Positions 33,655 through 42,820 of a stretch of DNA of 64,000 nt are shown piece after piece (position 1 is the stretch's first letter; every line of letters starts with the position of its first letter). The DNA comes from Saprospiraceae bacterium. GTDB taxonomy: Bacteria > Bacteroidota > Bacteroidia > Chitinophagales > Saprospiraceae. The notes below the pieces were generated by a model. That model was not told the origin of the DNA, ran no database searches, and worked only from the letters and a program-made list of their open reading frames with translations. A program made the translations under genes and the position numbers. The stretch covers positions 24,669 through 88,668 of the forward strand of contig JAHDCG010000006.1 of the NCBI GenBank assembly GCA_020629965.1, in the 5' to 3' direction.

Positions 33655-35552
33655 ACCGTCACAGCATTTGTTTCCTGCATCAACTGTACCCGTATCGGCA
33701 GCGCGGAAGTCGATTTTGCTTCCAACAGCTTTTGTATCTGCCGACACAAGCTGCCCCAGTCTTCTTTTATCGCAGATGTAGCGGGGCGTATATTTACTTC
33801 CAGCAGTCGTGTCATTCCGAAGTTAAATCGGGGGTCGATGCCGACTCCGTCCGTTATTTTTATATCCGCCGCTTTCTCCTGTAAAAAAGATTGACAAAAT
33901 ACTTTGACGTCTTCCCGAGTGACTATACGGTCACGACTGAGCAGAGCACTCTTCAGCGCGTAAAGCTGTTGGGTAGAGTCGAGCGGTGCTCTGCCGCCCC
34001 CGGCTGCAGTCAGCAGGCAGGAAGTCTCTTCTTCCGGTTCCGATTTATGTTTTGAGATGCAGCGCAGAATTGTTTTTGCCGAAATGTCATTAGCTTCTTC
34101 GCCTCTCGACGTCCAATATTCGGTGCGTACCCGCATGCCCGCTGCCACTCCGGCGTGCAACAGGACGTAGATGTCTCGCGTCGGCTTTTCGGCTACGGCG
34201 GTTTTGCTGATGCGTTTGCCCAGCAGTCGATGTACGTCTTCGAGAGAAAGCGCACCGGCGGCGGCCTCCGTCAGTTCTTTGTGCTTATAATTATCTTGCA
34301 GAATGCTGACAACATAAGCCAATCTTTGCCAAGCGTTGTAATCATCCCAGCGACCTACGCCGCCGTGGCGCAAGGTGTAAGAAGGTTTTCGTTCTTCTTT
34401 AAAATCGGCGAAAGGTTTAAAAGTGTAAAGAGAATATTCCGGCGGTTTTTCTTCGTAAACCCGACGCATGGCTAAAAAATCTTCTTCGGGTTTCAGGGCA
34501 ATCCACTTAATGGAATTGTTACGCAAATAGTGATGTTCTCCCGGTTTGTCACCGTTTAATCTGCGATTGACTACCGGAAAAACATTAAACCGGACGGTCA
34601 GGGAAGTTGCCGGATTGCTAATCGAAACGGGATAAGCTAAGTCGATTTCTAACCGGTACAAAAGACTTTCCGCAGCAGTACCCGCGCTTTTAAAGTATTC
34701 CGTAAATTCTTTCTCGGTTTTGGTGCCGGCAAATTTTTTCTGCAAAAAATCTCGCGCGCTTTCCGGAGTAATTCCTTCAATTTCGGAGTCGGCAAAGGTC
34801 AAAAAATGATGCTCGTAATAAGCGCGAATTTGCCTTTGCAGCTTTTCGTTTCCGTTGAGATAATCCTCTAAAATCAACTCATTTTGCGCAATACCCTTGC
34901 GAGGTTGTAATTCGATACCCTGCAGACGTACTCGACTGCCGGGCACAGCAGAAAAAAAAGTATCTTTCTCTGCGTCATCTCCGCTTTTCAAATCAAAAAA
35001 CAAGGTAGCCCCCTGCCAATCGACGGGTAGGTCGGCGGCGGAAAATCCGACAAAGACGCGGCTGACTTCCTCGCCCTCCGCGCTGCGTGATTTGCGGCGC
35101 TGTTTTGTTCTTTTTCCGAGGCTGAAGAGGCGTTTTTCCGTAGCAATCATTTTTACTTCCGCGGGCAGTAATTTTTGCGGAAAGACCGGCGTAAAGCAAA
35201 TATTCGTCCGGTCGTCTTCCGCAAATTCAGTTTCAAAAACGGTGATTTCGTCAATAATGAGCGACTCGGAAGACGGGCGAGCGGTAGCCAAAGCGTGCGC
35301 GGGTACGGGCAAGTGATAATGCTCGGGCAGCAGTACGCGTGCCAGCCGTTTTTGTAGTCTGCTTTCGGTATCGTCGAGGTGTCGATACACTCGCTCCAGT
35401 TCAGAGGCAAGAGCACCGGACATGAATCGCACTATCGGGTCGAACTGCTGACCGAGGTCACGTTCTACGTCTTCGTACTCGACCTCGTAAATGTCGGCAG
35501 CACGAAAAAGTATAGACCGATAGAGGTCTTCTGCGGTTATTTTTTGACTCAT
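33651..35552 (-). CDS. tssF: Type VI secretion baseplate subunit TssF
   Basis: The protein has 633 aa, normal length for TssF. The N-terminus (VERDLGQQFDPIVRFMSGALASELERVYRHLDDTESRLQKRLARVLLPEHYHLPVPAHALA) is the conserved family start, equivalent to the gp6-like domain of phage wedges. The C-terminus (LLEVNIRPATSAIKEDWGSLCRQIQKLLEAKSTSALPIRV) ends at the overlap with tssG. TssF2G heterotrimers build the baseplate around the VgrG hub. The frame is intact over 1.9 kb, unlike several neighbours. Confidence 0.88.
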   Translation of the reverse strand: MSQKITAEDLYRSILFRAADIYEVEYEDVERDLGQQFDPIVRFMSGALASELERVYRHLDDTESRLQKRLARVLLPEHYHLPVPAHALATARPSSESLIIDEITVFETEFAEDDRTNICFTPVFPQKLLPAEVKMIATEKRLFSLGKRTKQRRKSRSAEGEEVSRVFVGFSAADLPVDWQGATLFFDLKSGDDAEKDTFFSAVPGSRVRLQGIELQPRKGIAQNELILEDYLNGNEKLQRQIRAYYEHHFLTFADSEIEGITPESARDFLQKKFAGTKTEKEFTEYFKSAGTAAESLLYRLEIDLAYPVSISNPATSLTVRFNVFPVVNRRLNGDKPGEHHYLRNNSIKWIALKPEEDFLAMRRVYEEKPPEYSLYTFKPFADFKEERKPSYTLRHGGVGRWDDYNAWQRLAYVVSILQDNYKHKELTEAAAGALSLEDVHRLLGKRISKTAVAEKPTRDIYVLLHAGVAAGMRVRTEYWTSRGEEANDISAKTILRCISKHKSEPEEETSCLLTAAGGGRAPLDSTQQLYALKSALLSRDRIVTREDVKVFCQSFLQEKAADIKITDGVGIDPRFNFGMTRLLEVNIRPATSAIKEDWGSLCRQIQKLLEAKSTSALPIRVQLMQETNAVTV

Positions 35553-35741
35553 TACAGCGAGTTGTATAAGCCGAAAAAAGAGCGGTTAAATAAAACTTCG
35601 CCTCCGAAAAGAAGACGCTACTCATCGACAAGTCCGCTCTGTGCGACGTGCATCGAGTGACTAACCGGGAGTGTATTTTGTTTTATTTGAAAAATCTTCT
35701 TTCGGGATGATTTTTCTTTTTCTGATTTAATTTTCCTTATC

Positions 35742-36257
35742 CTATTCAATAATTTTTACCCATCCGTTATTTCTTTTGACTACATAGTCGGCGTTCAATG
35801 CGTGCGGTAAGATGTCGAGTCGAGTATGTCGCGCAGCGTCTCGAGTTCTGCCGAAATTGTATGTCTCCTGAAAGTCGTCGCTCGTCAGGGCATCTATTCT
35901 TTTTCCGTCTTTACGAATGATGATTTCAAACTCACCGCCGAGACCGGTCACAGTGTCATCACGCAAAAACTTGCGGCTGTACGCTTTTTCTAAGCCTGCT
36001 TGGCTCTTGATATAGTTGAGGGCGGGCATGTGAAAAAAGTTTTTCTTGGCAGCGGTTTCGTACCACAAGTTTCCCAAGTTATCCAGAAAGGCAGACCCCG
36101 AAGTGCGGGTCAGGCTCGTCACTTCATTTTTTATGTTAAAATGATTTCTGTTTAAGTGATAAAACATAAATTCATCGCTGTACCACGGGGTCAGGTCGTT
36201 TGCTTCTTTGTCACAGATTATTTTTATTCTGTCCGCGCTAAATTGATAGTCGTGCAT
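35742..36257 (-). CDS. Hypothetical protein upstream of tssF
   Basis: The protein has 171 aa, with no signal peptide or membrane segment. The middle (FLDNLGNLWYETAAKKNFFHMPALNYIKSQAGLEKAYSRKFLRDD) and a C-terminal block (DDFQETYNFGRTRDAARHTRLDILPHALNADYVVKRNNGWVKI) look globular. The final block could be the core of a small enzymatic or DNA/RNA-binding domain, but I recognise no family. It lies between a DUF3592 membrane protein and tssF, a place where effector or immunity genes often sit. Confidence 0.5.
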   Translation of the reverse strand: MHDYQFSADRIKIICDKEANDLTPWYSDEFMFYHLNRNHFNIKNEVTSLTRTSGSAFLDNLGNLWYETAAKKNFFHMPALNYIKSQAGLEKAYSRKFLRDDTVTGLGGEFEIIIRKDGKRIDALTSDDFQETYNFGRTRDAARHTRLDILPHALNADYVVKRNNGWVKIIE

Positions 36258-36287
36258 TTGATTTTTATTTAGAGGTTTCTTTTTTTT

Positions 36288-36683
36288 TCAAAAATTTGCG
36301 GCGTACCAATAGTACCACGCCGAAATGAGCAGTAAAACCGCAGCAAAACAACTCAGTACCATCGGTAAAAAAAACAGACCGCCAAACGAAGTCATCTTCA
36401 TTTTGTCGGGGTTGTTGCGATTGCAAATGACGGTATGTCGTGTGCCTTCACTGCCGCCCCAGTGTGCAGCCGGTACATCGATGGTGTTTTCGTAGTCTCT
36501 GCCGTTTACCGTGTAAGCAAAAACCGGAAAAAACTCGCCGTTTGCGCTCGGTCTGACGCTGACAACCGTTGCCGTCACCTTGATACCGGTTTTGATGAAT
36601 AACATCGTGCGGCTAAAGGTGAAGCCGGTCAGAAACAGAAATCCGCAGCCCAACAGCGGCAATATTATTTTGTAGAGCATCAT
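36288..36683 (-). CDS. DUF3592-like small membrane protein
   Basis: The protein has 131 aa with one membrane helix at each end (about 7-26 and 100-125). Between them is a small beta-rich extracytoplasmic domain (VTATVVSVRPSANGEFFPVFAYTVNGRDYENTI ... TVICNRNNPDKMKM). Two helices flanking such a domain, with the YxVNGxxY strand, are typical of DUF3592. Function is unknown. In a T6SS locus it could be an immunity protein or an accessory membrane protein. Two adjacent ATGs allow a start at 36683 or 36680. Confidence 0.7.
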   Translation of the reverse strand: MMLYKIILPLLGCGFLFLTGFTFSRTMLFIKTGIKVTATVVSVRPSANGEFFPVFAYTVNGRDYENTIDVPAAHWGGSEGTRHTVICNRNNPDKMKMTSFGGLFFLPMVLSCFAAVLLLISAWYYWYAANF

Positions 36684-36714
36684 GCTTATGACTTTAAAAA
36701 ATCAGTCTTTCGGT

Positions 36715-37936
36715 TTACCATTTTACTTCAAAAGGCATGCTTTTCAACTCTGCTTCGGAGTAAGGTCTGATAGCTTTTACGCTTCCTTTCCACAGCAGAG
36801 TCAGGCGATTTTCTTCGGGTCGTATGACTACGGTGTGCAGCACGGGTACGGTTTGAATGAGTTTTCCGTTGCGGCCGTCTGCATAAAGAGCCGGCACTTT
36901 CCCCGGTAGGCGAAAATCAAACATATTTTTTTCGGGGTGCATATTTATCAGTCTGCCGCTTTCGTCACCGCGCAGATAATCACTTTGCATACCGAGCGAG
37001 GCACCATTGGTGCACAGCCAATCAAAATTCTGCGGCGGCTTTTTTTCCTGCAAAAAATCACCGTCATACGCTCCTCTTCGGTTTTCCGTGAAGGTGCTGT
37101 TCAGTCGCACGGTCGGGGTCGGCAGTCCGAAATAAGTGAGCCGCGGAAACCACGTCAGATTCATCCAATCGGTACAGGCCGGTACCGGCATTTTTGCCCA
37201 AGAGTATCTGTCGCCCGCCGCGATGCGGGTCGGGGACAGTAACTCTGCGGGGTCTTCTAAGTTGGGCAATTCGAGACTGTCGAGTCCGGCTCGGGATAAA
37301 TCTACCAAGTAGCCTTTGCCCCAACTCTTTCAAGTCGGTTGCCGTATCATCAATCGTGGATAAATCTACCAAGTAGCCTTTGCCCGCCGGATTGCGCGGG
37401 TATTTGTACGGGCTGCCCGCCTGCCAATCGATGCCCGCTCTTTCATACTCGGCAGCCTCGGCGGGGTCGTGGATTTCGAGTGCGTACTCCCCCGTTTTGT
37501 CCCAACCGCCGTAAGCGTAATCATAACGCAGGGGTATTTTTTCAAAATAATCGGGTTCGGAAAAGATTACTTTGCCGCTTTGCCCGAGCGTCGCTTTTCG
37601 ATTGCCGCTGACGGTAATCGATTTTCTTGTTTTTCCCAAATAGACTTCGGCGGTCAGTTTGCGTGTCGGTTTTCTGAGTTGTGCATTACCTTTGACTATG
37701 ATGTCGGTTTTCTTCTTATAAGCATACAAGTCGAGGTCTGCCGCCAATATTTCCTCCTTACTGTCATCGTAGTATGCTAAATCATCCTGTAACGGTATGG
37801 TCTCCGCGTGTCGAAAACAACTGCCGTCGGGGGCGATGCCGTAGGTGATTTTAGCAATGACCGATAAGACCGGGTCGCCGTTTTCGTCTTGCCCCGATAT
37901 TTGCCGGGCAGTACAACCTTGCGGAAATTCGTTCAT
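36715..37936 (-). pseudogene. DUF2169 adaptor protein disrupted by a 64-bp insertion
   Basis: Two overlapping frames together give one DUF2169 protein: MNEFPQGCTARQ...NPAGKGYLVDLS, then RAGLDSLELPNLEDP...LKSMPFEVKW. They are separated by an insertion. A 28-bp sequence (GGATAAATCTACCAAGTAGC onwards) occurs at 37294-37321 and again at 37358-37385, with 36 unrelated bases between. Removing 64 bp restores a continuous 385-aa frame. The spacing between the GKG and NLE motifs then matches the intact paralogue at 38857. DUF2169 proteins are adaptor-like partners of PAAR effectors in type VI loci. As it stands the product would be truncated at 290 residues with an aberrant tail. Confidence 0.85.
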
Positions 37937-37952
37937 GCCGATTTTTGGTTTT

Positions 37953-38846
37953 TTAAAATTGTTCTCCTCCGGAAAAAAAGTTGCCTATGGCGTTGATGCC
38001 GGAGGTCATGATATTGTTGGCGGCGTAAGAGGGAGCTTTACTTACGGAAGTAAATATACCCGCTGCTTCCTGCGCGCCTGTTCCTTCTAAGGAATCATCA
38101 GTCATACGCCCGATGTTATCGCCGATAGAGGAGTCTAAATCAAAACCTGTTTTATTTTTGACAACATCTTTTATTTTATCAAACCCCAAACCCGTTAATG
38201 CATTGACAGACTCGCCTGTAACTTCTTCCGCCATTGTTTTACCTAATTTGCTTTTCGTTACCGCTTCCCAGGCAGATTTGGTTACTGCCGAATTTGCTAA
38301 TTTTCCGATAATTTTTTTCCCCATATAATCACCCGGCTTTCCCAAAGCCTTTCCGACAAGCAAGTCTGTGGTAATATTGACATAACCCGCCAAAAAATCG
38401 CCGATTGTCATACCCGCCATGACCGTGTTGGGCGCAATGACAACGCCGGTCGGCAGATTCATCGGGTCGTTGCAGTTCATATTATTATTGACTACCACAG
38501 CATTGGAAACCGCAACTACTTGATTTTCGACCTTTACCGTACTCGCTCCGAAGAATGACTTTGAAGAACTGTTGTAGATAATAAAGGGCAATTTCAGATT
38601 AATCGGATTGCCGACGTGTATCAGCATTCTGCCTATATCCGTACCTTTTTGCATTGCGGGAAAATGCCAAGCAAAAGTTTTTTTACAGATTTTAGCTTTT
38701 GTAAAAAAAGGCAGCCCTCCTAATACCTGCAACCAAAAATACGGCAGAAACGGCGGCACCGGCGGTATCGGCGGCGGCGGTAAATGCGTGTGTAAGTCTA
38801 TCGACGTACACGGATGAATCGGCAATAACAGAGTCGAGGCTATCAT
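37953..38846 (-). CDS. PAAR-like spike-tip protein with C-terminal extension
   Basis: The protein has 297 aa. The proline/histidine-rich N-terminus (SIDLHTHLPPPPIPPVPPF) is followed by a PAAR-like domain (about 70-165: HVGNPINLKLPFIIYNSS, NQVVAVSNAVVVNNNMNCNDPMNLPTGVVIAPNTVMAG). A glycine/alanine-rich C-terminal region of about 130 residues then follows. PAAR proteins cap the VgrG spike and carry toxins as fusions or partners. The tail here has no recognised toxin motif; its alternation of small and hydrophobic residues could interact with membranes. It is flanked by two DUF2169 genes, the usual adaptors for such proteins. Confidence 0.65.
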   Translation of the reverse strand: MIASTLLLPIHPCTSIDLHTHLPPPPIPPVPPFLPYFWLQVLGGLPFFTKAKICKKTFAWHFPAMQKGTDIGRMLIHVGNPINLKLPFIIYNSSSKSFFGASTVKVENQVVAVSNAVVVNNNMNCNDPMNLPTGVVIAPNTVMAGMTIGDFLAGYVNITTDLLVGKALGKPGDYMGKKIIGKLANSAVTKSAWEAVTKSKLGKTMAEEVTGESVNALTGLGFDKIKDVVKNKTGFDLDSSIGDNIGRMTDDSLEGTGAQEAAGIFTSVSKAPSYAANNIMTSGINAIGNFFSGGEQF

Positions 38847-38856
38847 ATTTTCGAGT

Positions 38857-39813
38857 TTATTCGTCTTCGGTAATCAGACATATTCGTTTTTCTAAGGGTT
38901 TCATAATGTAGCGAAACGGAAACCGATAGGTTATTTCCGCCCTGCCGTGACTCGGAAAAATGAGTACTTGGTCGGTTAAAAGTTCTCGTCGGTGTTCTTT
39001 TTCGCCCAGCTTTAAAATAAAGCGCAGGTTGTTCGCGGGGATTTCAAAGTTTAATTTTCCGTTGCGCGTGACTCCTTCGATGCCGATTTTATCTCCCGCC
39101 GTTATTTTCTCCGCTATCATCTCCGGAAATGCCGAATTGTAAAATTTCGGGTCGAGTCTTTTCATCTGTAAGCCTTCGTATTCCACGTTGCCTTTCATGC
39201 GCAGGGTGTTCATCGGGCACTGCGCCGGGCTTACGGGCTGCGGGTAGTCGTTCCATCTTTGTACGGGGTATTTGACGTTTTCCAAATTAGCCAAAGGCTT
39301 TCCTTCCGCTTCTTCAGCCGAGCGATAAAATCCTTTGCCGTAAGGATTTTCGCCGTGCGGTATTTCCAGACCGTCCCATTCCGTCGCGCCGCCGTATGCG
39401 TTAGACAAACCGAGCGACATTTCTTTGAAAAATCGCGGTCGGTCGGCAACTAAACCCTCTCCGGTATTTTTCCAAAACCGGTCTCCGACTACTTCGATTT
39501 CGTGTTTGATTTTTCGATTCACGGTTACTCTGACCCGCATTCTGTCCACGGGTCTGCCGTTGAGTGCCGTCGCTTTGCCGAAGACCGGTAAATCCACTCC
39601 GCCGCGTCGATAAATCAAGTCACTCTCCAGAGGACCGAACTCGGTCATGCGCGGCTGTGCGGAAAGCGGCAAAAACGGTGTTTTTACCGGCACGAGTCGT
39701 TCGTTTTCAATCCGAAAAGATTTGCGCACAATGACCGCTGCGGCAAAATTTTCTCCGCCCGGAGCCGTCCGAAATAAGAGCGCACTGCAATTTGTCTTGT
39801 TGACTAACTCCAT
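38857..39813 (-). CDS. DUF2169 family protein (intact copy)
   Basis: The protein has 318 aa. The family pattern is clear: an N-terminal beta-domain (VIVRKSFRIENERLVPVKT), GRPVDRMRVRVTVN, LSNAYGGATEWDGLEIPHGENPYGKGFY, and a C-terminal block (LDPKFYNSAFPEM ... FEIPANNLRF). DUF2169 genes accompany PAAR and VgrG genes in type VI loci and are thought to load effectors on the spike. It lies between the PAAR-like gene and the gp5-like gene, one base from the latter. A second, disrupted copy lies on the other side of the PAAR-like gene. Confidence 0.85.
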   Translation of the reverse strand: MELVNKTNCSALLFRTAPGGENFAAAVIVRKSFRIENERLVPVKTPFLPLSAQPRMTEFGPLESDLIYRRGGVDLPVFGKATALNGRPVDRMRVRVTVNRKIKHEIEVVGDRFWKNTGEGLVADRPRFFKEMSLGLSNAYGGATEWDGLEIPHGENPYGKGFYRSAEEAEGKPLANLENVKYPVQRWNDYPQPVSPAQCPMNTLRMKGNVEYEGLQMKRLDPKFYNSAFPEMIAEKITAGDKIGIEGVTRNGKLNFEIPANNLRFILKLGEKEHRRELLTDQVLIFPSHGRAEITYRFPFRYIMKPLEKRICLITEDE

Positions 39814-40262
39814 CAGTCGGTACAGTTTAATTTTACCCGCTCGCCGTCCAGTTTTACGTCGTCGTTTGCTTTGATATTGACATTGCCGAGGTCGGCGACG
39901 ATATGGTGTACGCGTGCGGTTTGCCGACTGTCACCGACGGTTGTCAACTGAAAATCTCCTCCGGACTGCAAGTGCAGATTTCGGTCGGCTTTGAGGTCGA
40001 TAACGGGGCTGTTTATTTCCAATTTTTCTTTCGCATCAATGCGCACGATTTCGCCGGCGAGACTTATTTCAGACCCCGTCTCGGTCAGGGCGATAGTAAT
40101 TTGCACACGCCCGCGACGGTCGAGCAGACGTACTGTTTCGGCACCCGGCGTTCTGTCTGTCAATAATTGCTGACCGTTGGCAAAAACAATCATTTCCGGC
40201 GCGGGGCAGGGTTTTTCCGCCTCTTTTTCATTTGCTGCTTGTGGTTTGGGTTGTACCTGCAT
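39813..40262 (-). CDS. VgrG/gp5 C-terminal beta-helix-like protein (DUF3540-like)
   Basis: The protein has 149 aa from the ATG at 40262, with AGGA about ten bases upstream. After a charged start (QPKPQAANEKEAEKPCPAPE), residues 60-149 form a ladder of short strands (GEIVRIDAKEKLEINSPVIDLKADRNLHLQSGGDFQL ... NVNIKANDDVKLDGERVKLN). This resembles the gp5/VgrG beta-prism tail. In many type VI loci a DUF3540 protein of this kind accompanies DUF2169 and PAAR genes. It may extend or cap the VgrG needle. The stop overlaps the next start by one base. Confidence 0.6.
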   Translation of the reverse strand: MQVQPKPQAANEKEAEKPCPAPEMIVFANGQQLLTDRTPGAETVRLLDRRGRVQITIALTETGSEISLAGEIVRIDAKEKLEINSPVIDLKADRNLHLQSGGDFQLTTVGDSRQTARVHHIVADLGNVNIKANDDVKLDGERVKLNCTD

Positions 40263-40310
40263 ATTATTTTTTTTCCTAAGTAAAATTCCCAATTATCGGG
40301 GCGTTTTCTG

Positions 40311-40781
40311 TCACATTTTTCCCACGGGTATCATCAGCGGAAAGACCTCTTTGGCGTCATCGGTAATTTCGCTGTCGGGGTAGTGAAAATTTTCGCGCCT
40401 TCCGATAGTCATTTTGCCGTTGATTTGTATTTTCACATTCATAATCGACTCGTCGTTTTTGCGGGATTGTCGCATTCTGATGTTCATTTCGTCAATTTTG
40501 ATGCGGGTCTCGTAACGACTTATCATATCCTGCAAATTCTTTTGAAAATCCTGTCGCATTTTGTCGCGCCACACTCTTTCCGACGTACCCTGCGGCGGGG
40601 TGTGCGCGTGGTATTTATTCATCAGACAACCAAAAGAGGGGTCGAAGCGGTAATTGAGCGAAAAAGACTTTAAAATCATGCGAATATTCTGGTGAATACT
40701 CAGCCTGATATCCGTTTCGTCTTCGAGTCTTTTACCGCGCATCAACTCATCAGTGCGCAAGGGTATGGGGTAATATTCCAT
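40311..40781 (-). CDS. tssE: Type VI secretion baseplate TssE (gp25-like)
   Basis: The protein has 156 aa. Residues 20-110 match the GPW/gp25 family: DIRLSIHQNIRMILKSFSLNYRFDPSFGCLMNKYH, then a helix (WRDKMRQDFQKNLQDMISRYETRIKIDEMNIRM) and the final beta strands (MNVKIQINGKMTIGRRENFHY). TssE clamps the baseplate wedge to the first sheath ring. The frame is intact. It sits four bases downstream of the vgrG gene. Confidence 0.82.
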   Translation of the reverse strand: MEYYPIPLRTDELMRGKRLEDETDIRLSIHQNIRMILKSFSLNYRFDPSFGCLMNKYHAHTPPQGTSERVWRDKMRQDFQKNLQDMISRYETRIKIDEMNIRMRQSRKNDESIMNVKIQINGKMTIGRRENFHYPDSEITDDAKEVFPLMIPVGKM

Positions 40782-40785
40782 GCTC

Positions 40786-42522
40786 TTATGAGTTTAAATT
40801 GACTACGGCTCCCTTGACACTAACGGGGCCGGCGGCTTTGACATCCACTTTAGCGTTGCCGTTGACGAGTACGGTCAATCCTTTAATTTCTATTCCTACA
40901 TCGGCATTGAGTTTATAATTCATAGTGCCGACGTCTATTTTTTGCGTCCCGGTGACTTCTACCGATTCGGTGGCGGTAATGATAATTTTTTTGGCTTTAA
41001 GTTCTAAAGTGCCGTTGCCCGTGTCGAGGGTAATGCTGCTGTCGCTGCCGCCTCCGGTTTTGAGCGAGATTTTTTTTCCGGCATTCAAGTCAATGTAAGT
41101 CGGCGCGTCTAAGACAATTCCTTTTCCTTTATCGTCAAATTTCAGTTCGTTCTTTTCTCGAGTTTTAAAGCCCTTCGTGTTGTTTTTCGGGTCGTACATT
41201 TCAGGCTTGGCATCGCCGTCGTACATGCCGGTCAGCACGTAGGGTTTTTCGGGGTTGTTGCCTTCAAAAGCTACCAATACCCGGTCGCCGATTTCGGGTA
41301 TGATATAGAAGCCTTTGTCTTTACCGGTGTAGGGCGATGCGACGCGTAATAAAGGGGACATTTCGCCGGTGCCCCGCTGCCAGATGAACTCGACTTTTAC
41401 GCGTCCGAGACTTTTATCGTCTTTGATTTCTTTTACTTCGGCAAGTTGCGTTTCGCAGAAGGGAGCACGGGCGGAAGCGGTCAGCGGCGGGGATTATAAC
41501 TCTTTAGGCACTCCGGTAAACATGTTGATGTAATTGCCGCCTTGAGCAATACGGTGGGATAATTTCGTGATGCGAAATTCACCGTATTCCTCTCCGGATA
41601 TATCGTCGCTGACCTTGATGACTCCACCGATTTTCAGTTCGGAATTATAACTTTCTCCTCTGATGATTTCTATTTCATCCATGCCCGCACGACCTTGTTT
41701 TTCGATTGTATTTTTGAGCAAATCTTTATCCGCAGAGGTCTCTAAGGCTACGGTCGGAATGTTTTTGAAGACCTCGGACACTTTGCCCCATACGTCTTTT
41801 GCGCGTTGGCTCGTGGCTTTTACGGAGGGTGACTCCTCCTCTAAATATTTATGTTTTTCGTAGTCGTAACTCTTAATTTTGAAGTCTCTCGGAATCAACT
41901 TCATCTCTAAATCAAACGAAATTAAGGCTTTACTGCCGAGGTCTAAAGGAATGACGGGTTCGCCTTCTTCGAGTCCGAAACAGACTTTACTGCCGTCGTA
42001 ATAAAACCACTCTCCGAAGCGGTCTGCCATGCGTTTTATAAAATCGAAGTTACTCTCGTTATACTGTACGGTATAGGGTAATGCATCTTTAAATATTTTA
42101 GCATCAACTGCCTTTTGTACATCTCCGGTGATGAGAGGGTCGATGATTTCGTTTAGTTTACAATCGGTAAACGAACGTGTAGTCGGGCCGTCGTCAAAGG
42201 CAACAGTCGGGCTGCCGCCCTTGACAACAATTGCCGTTTCGCCGTCGCGGCGTATCAAACCGACCGAAAGGACTATTCCGGTAAATATTTCTGTCGTCTC
42301 CGAGTCGACGATGGAAAATTCATCTTTTTCGCCGATGCCTATTTTTATCGGTTTTCCGATGTAGGTGTCGGTGCGGTCTTCGAGCAGCCCGCGATGACTG
42401 ACATCGGAGCGTAGTTGAATTTCAAAGCGATGATGCATACCGACCGCCTGCGACAGGAAGACAGACAGGACTTCACTATCCGGAATTCGATTGTCATCTA
42501 TGGCTATTGAAGTTCTTATCAT
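40786..42522 (-). pseudogene. vgrG: VgrG spike protein with in-frame TAA stop
   Basis: The 579-codon frame has the VgrG layout. It begins with a gp27-like hub (1-340: RTSIAIDDNRIPDSEVLSVFLSQAVGMHHRFEIQ ... YNESNFDFIKRMADRFGEWFYYDGSKVCFG). A gp5 OB-fold follows (LGRVKVEFIWQ ... KGFYIIPEIGDRVLVAFEGNNPEKPYVLTGMYDG), then a C-terminal beta-prism. A TAA at 41494-41496 interrupts it after GVPKEL, exactly between hub and OB-fold. The downstream part continues in the same frame (SPPLTASARAPFCETQLAEVKEIKDD). A single C-to-T change of a CAA Gln codon would explain it. A 342-aa hub and a separately started 191-aa spike (ATG at 41361) are also conceivable. Confidence 0.88.
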
Positions 42523-42595
42523 GATTTGATTTGGTTTTGGTTTTCGTGGTTAAAGTATCGAGTAAAACTTTATTGATTTGCCTCTGCCGATTTTT

Positions 42596-42715
42596 TTAAG
42601 CCATCGGCGGGAGAGATTGACTTTGTCCTCTGGTAGAGCGAGAAAACGAGTAACTCAAGTCGATAACCTGAGCTTTCGCTCCTTCTAATTCAAAGACTGC
42701 TGTATGAGAAGCCAT
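42596..42715 (-). pseudogene. Hcp/TssD-like N-terminal fragment
   Basis: This is a 39-codon frame, MASHTAVFELEGAKAQVID then LSYSFSRSTRGQSQSLPPMA. It resembles the first third of Bacteroidota Hcp (a short strand, L-x-G, then the Y-S-F-x-R-x-T segment). It ends in TAA 75 bases before vgrG. No frame in the remaining gap can supply the missing 90 residues. Hcp forms the inner tube of the system. The location between tssC and vgrG is where hcp is expected. The match is by pattern only; it may instead be an unrelated small gene. Confidence 0.5.
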
Positions 42716-42820
42716 ATCTTTTGATTTTTTTTAAGGTAAAAAAATTGGTGAACAGTCAGTAGCTTTTGAAGCCTGCCGACCGGATGATTTTGAGGGGTTT
42801 CTTCTTTCGGAAGTTTTTCT

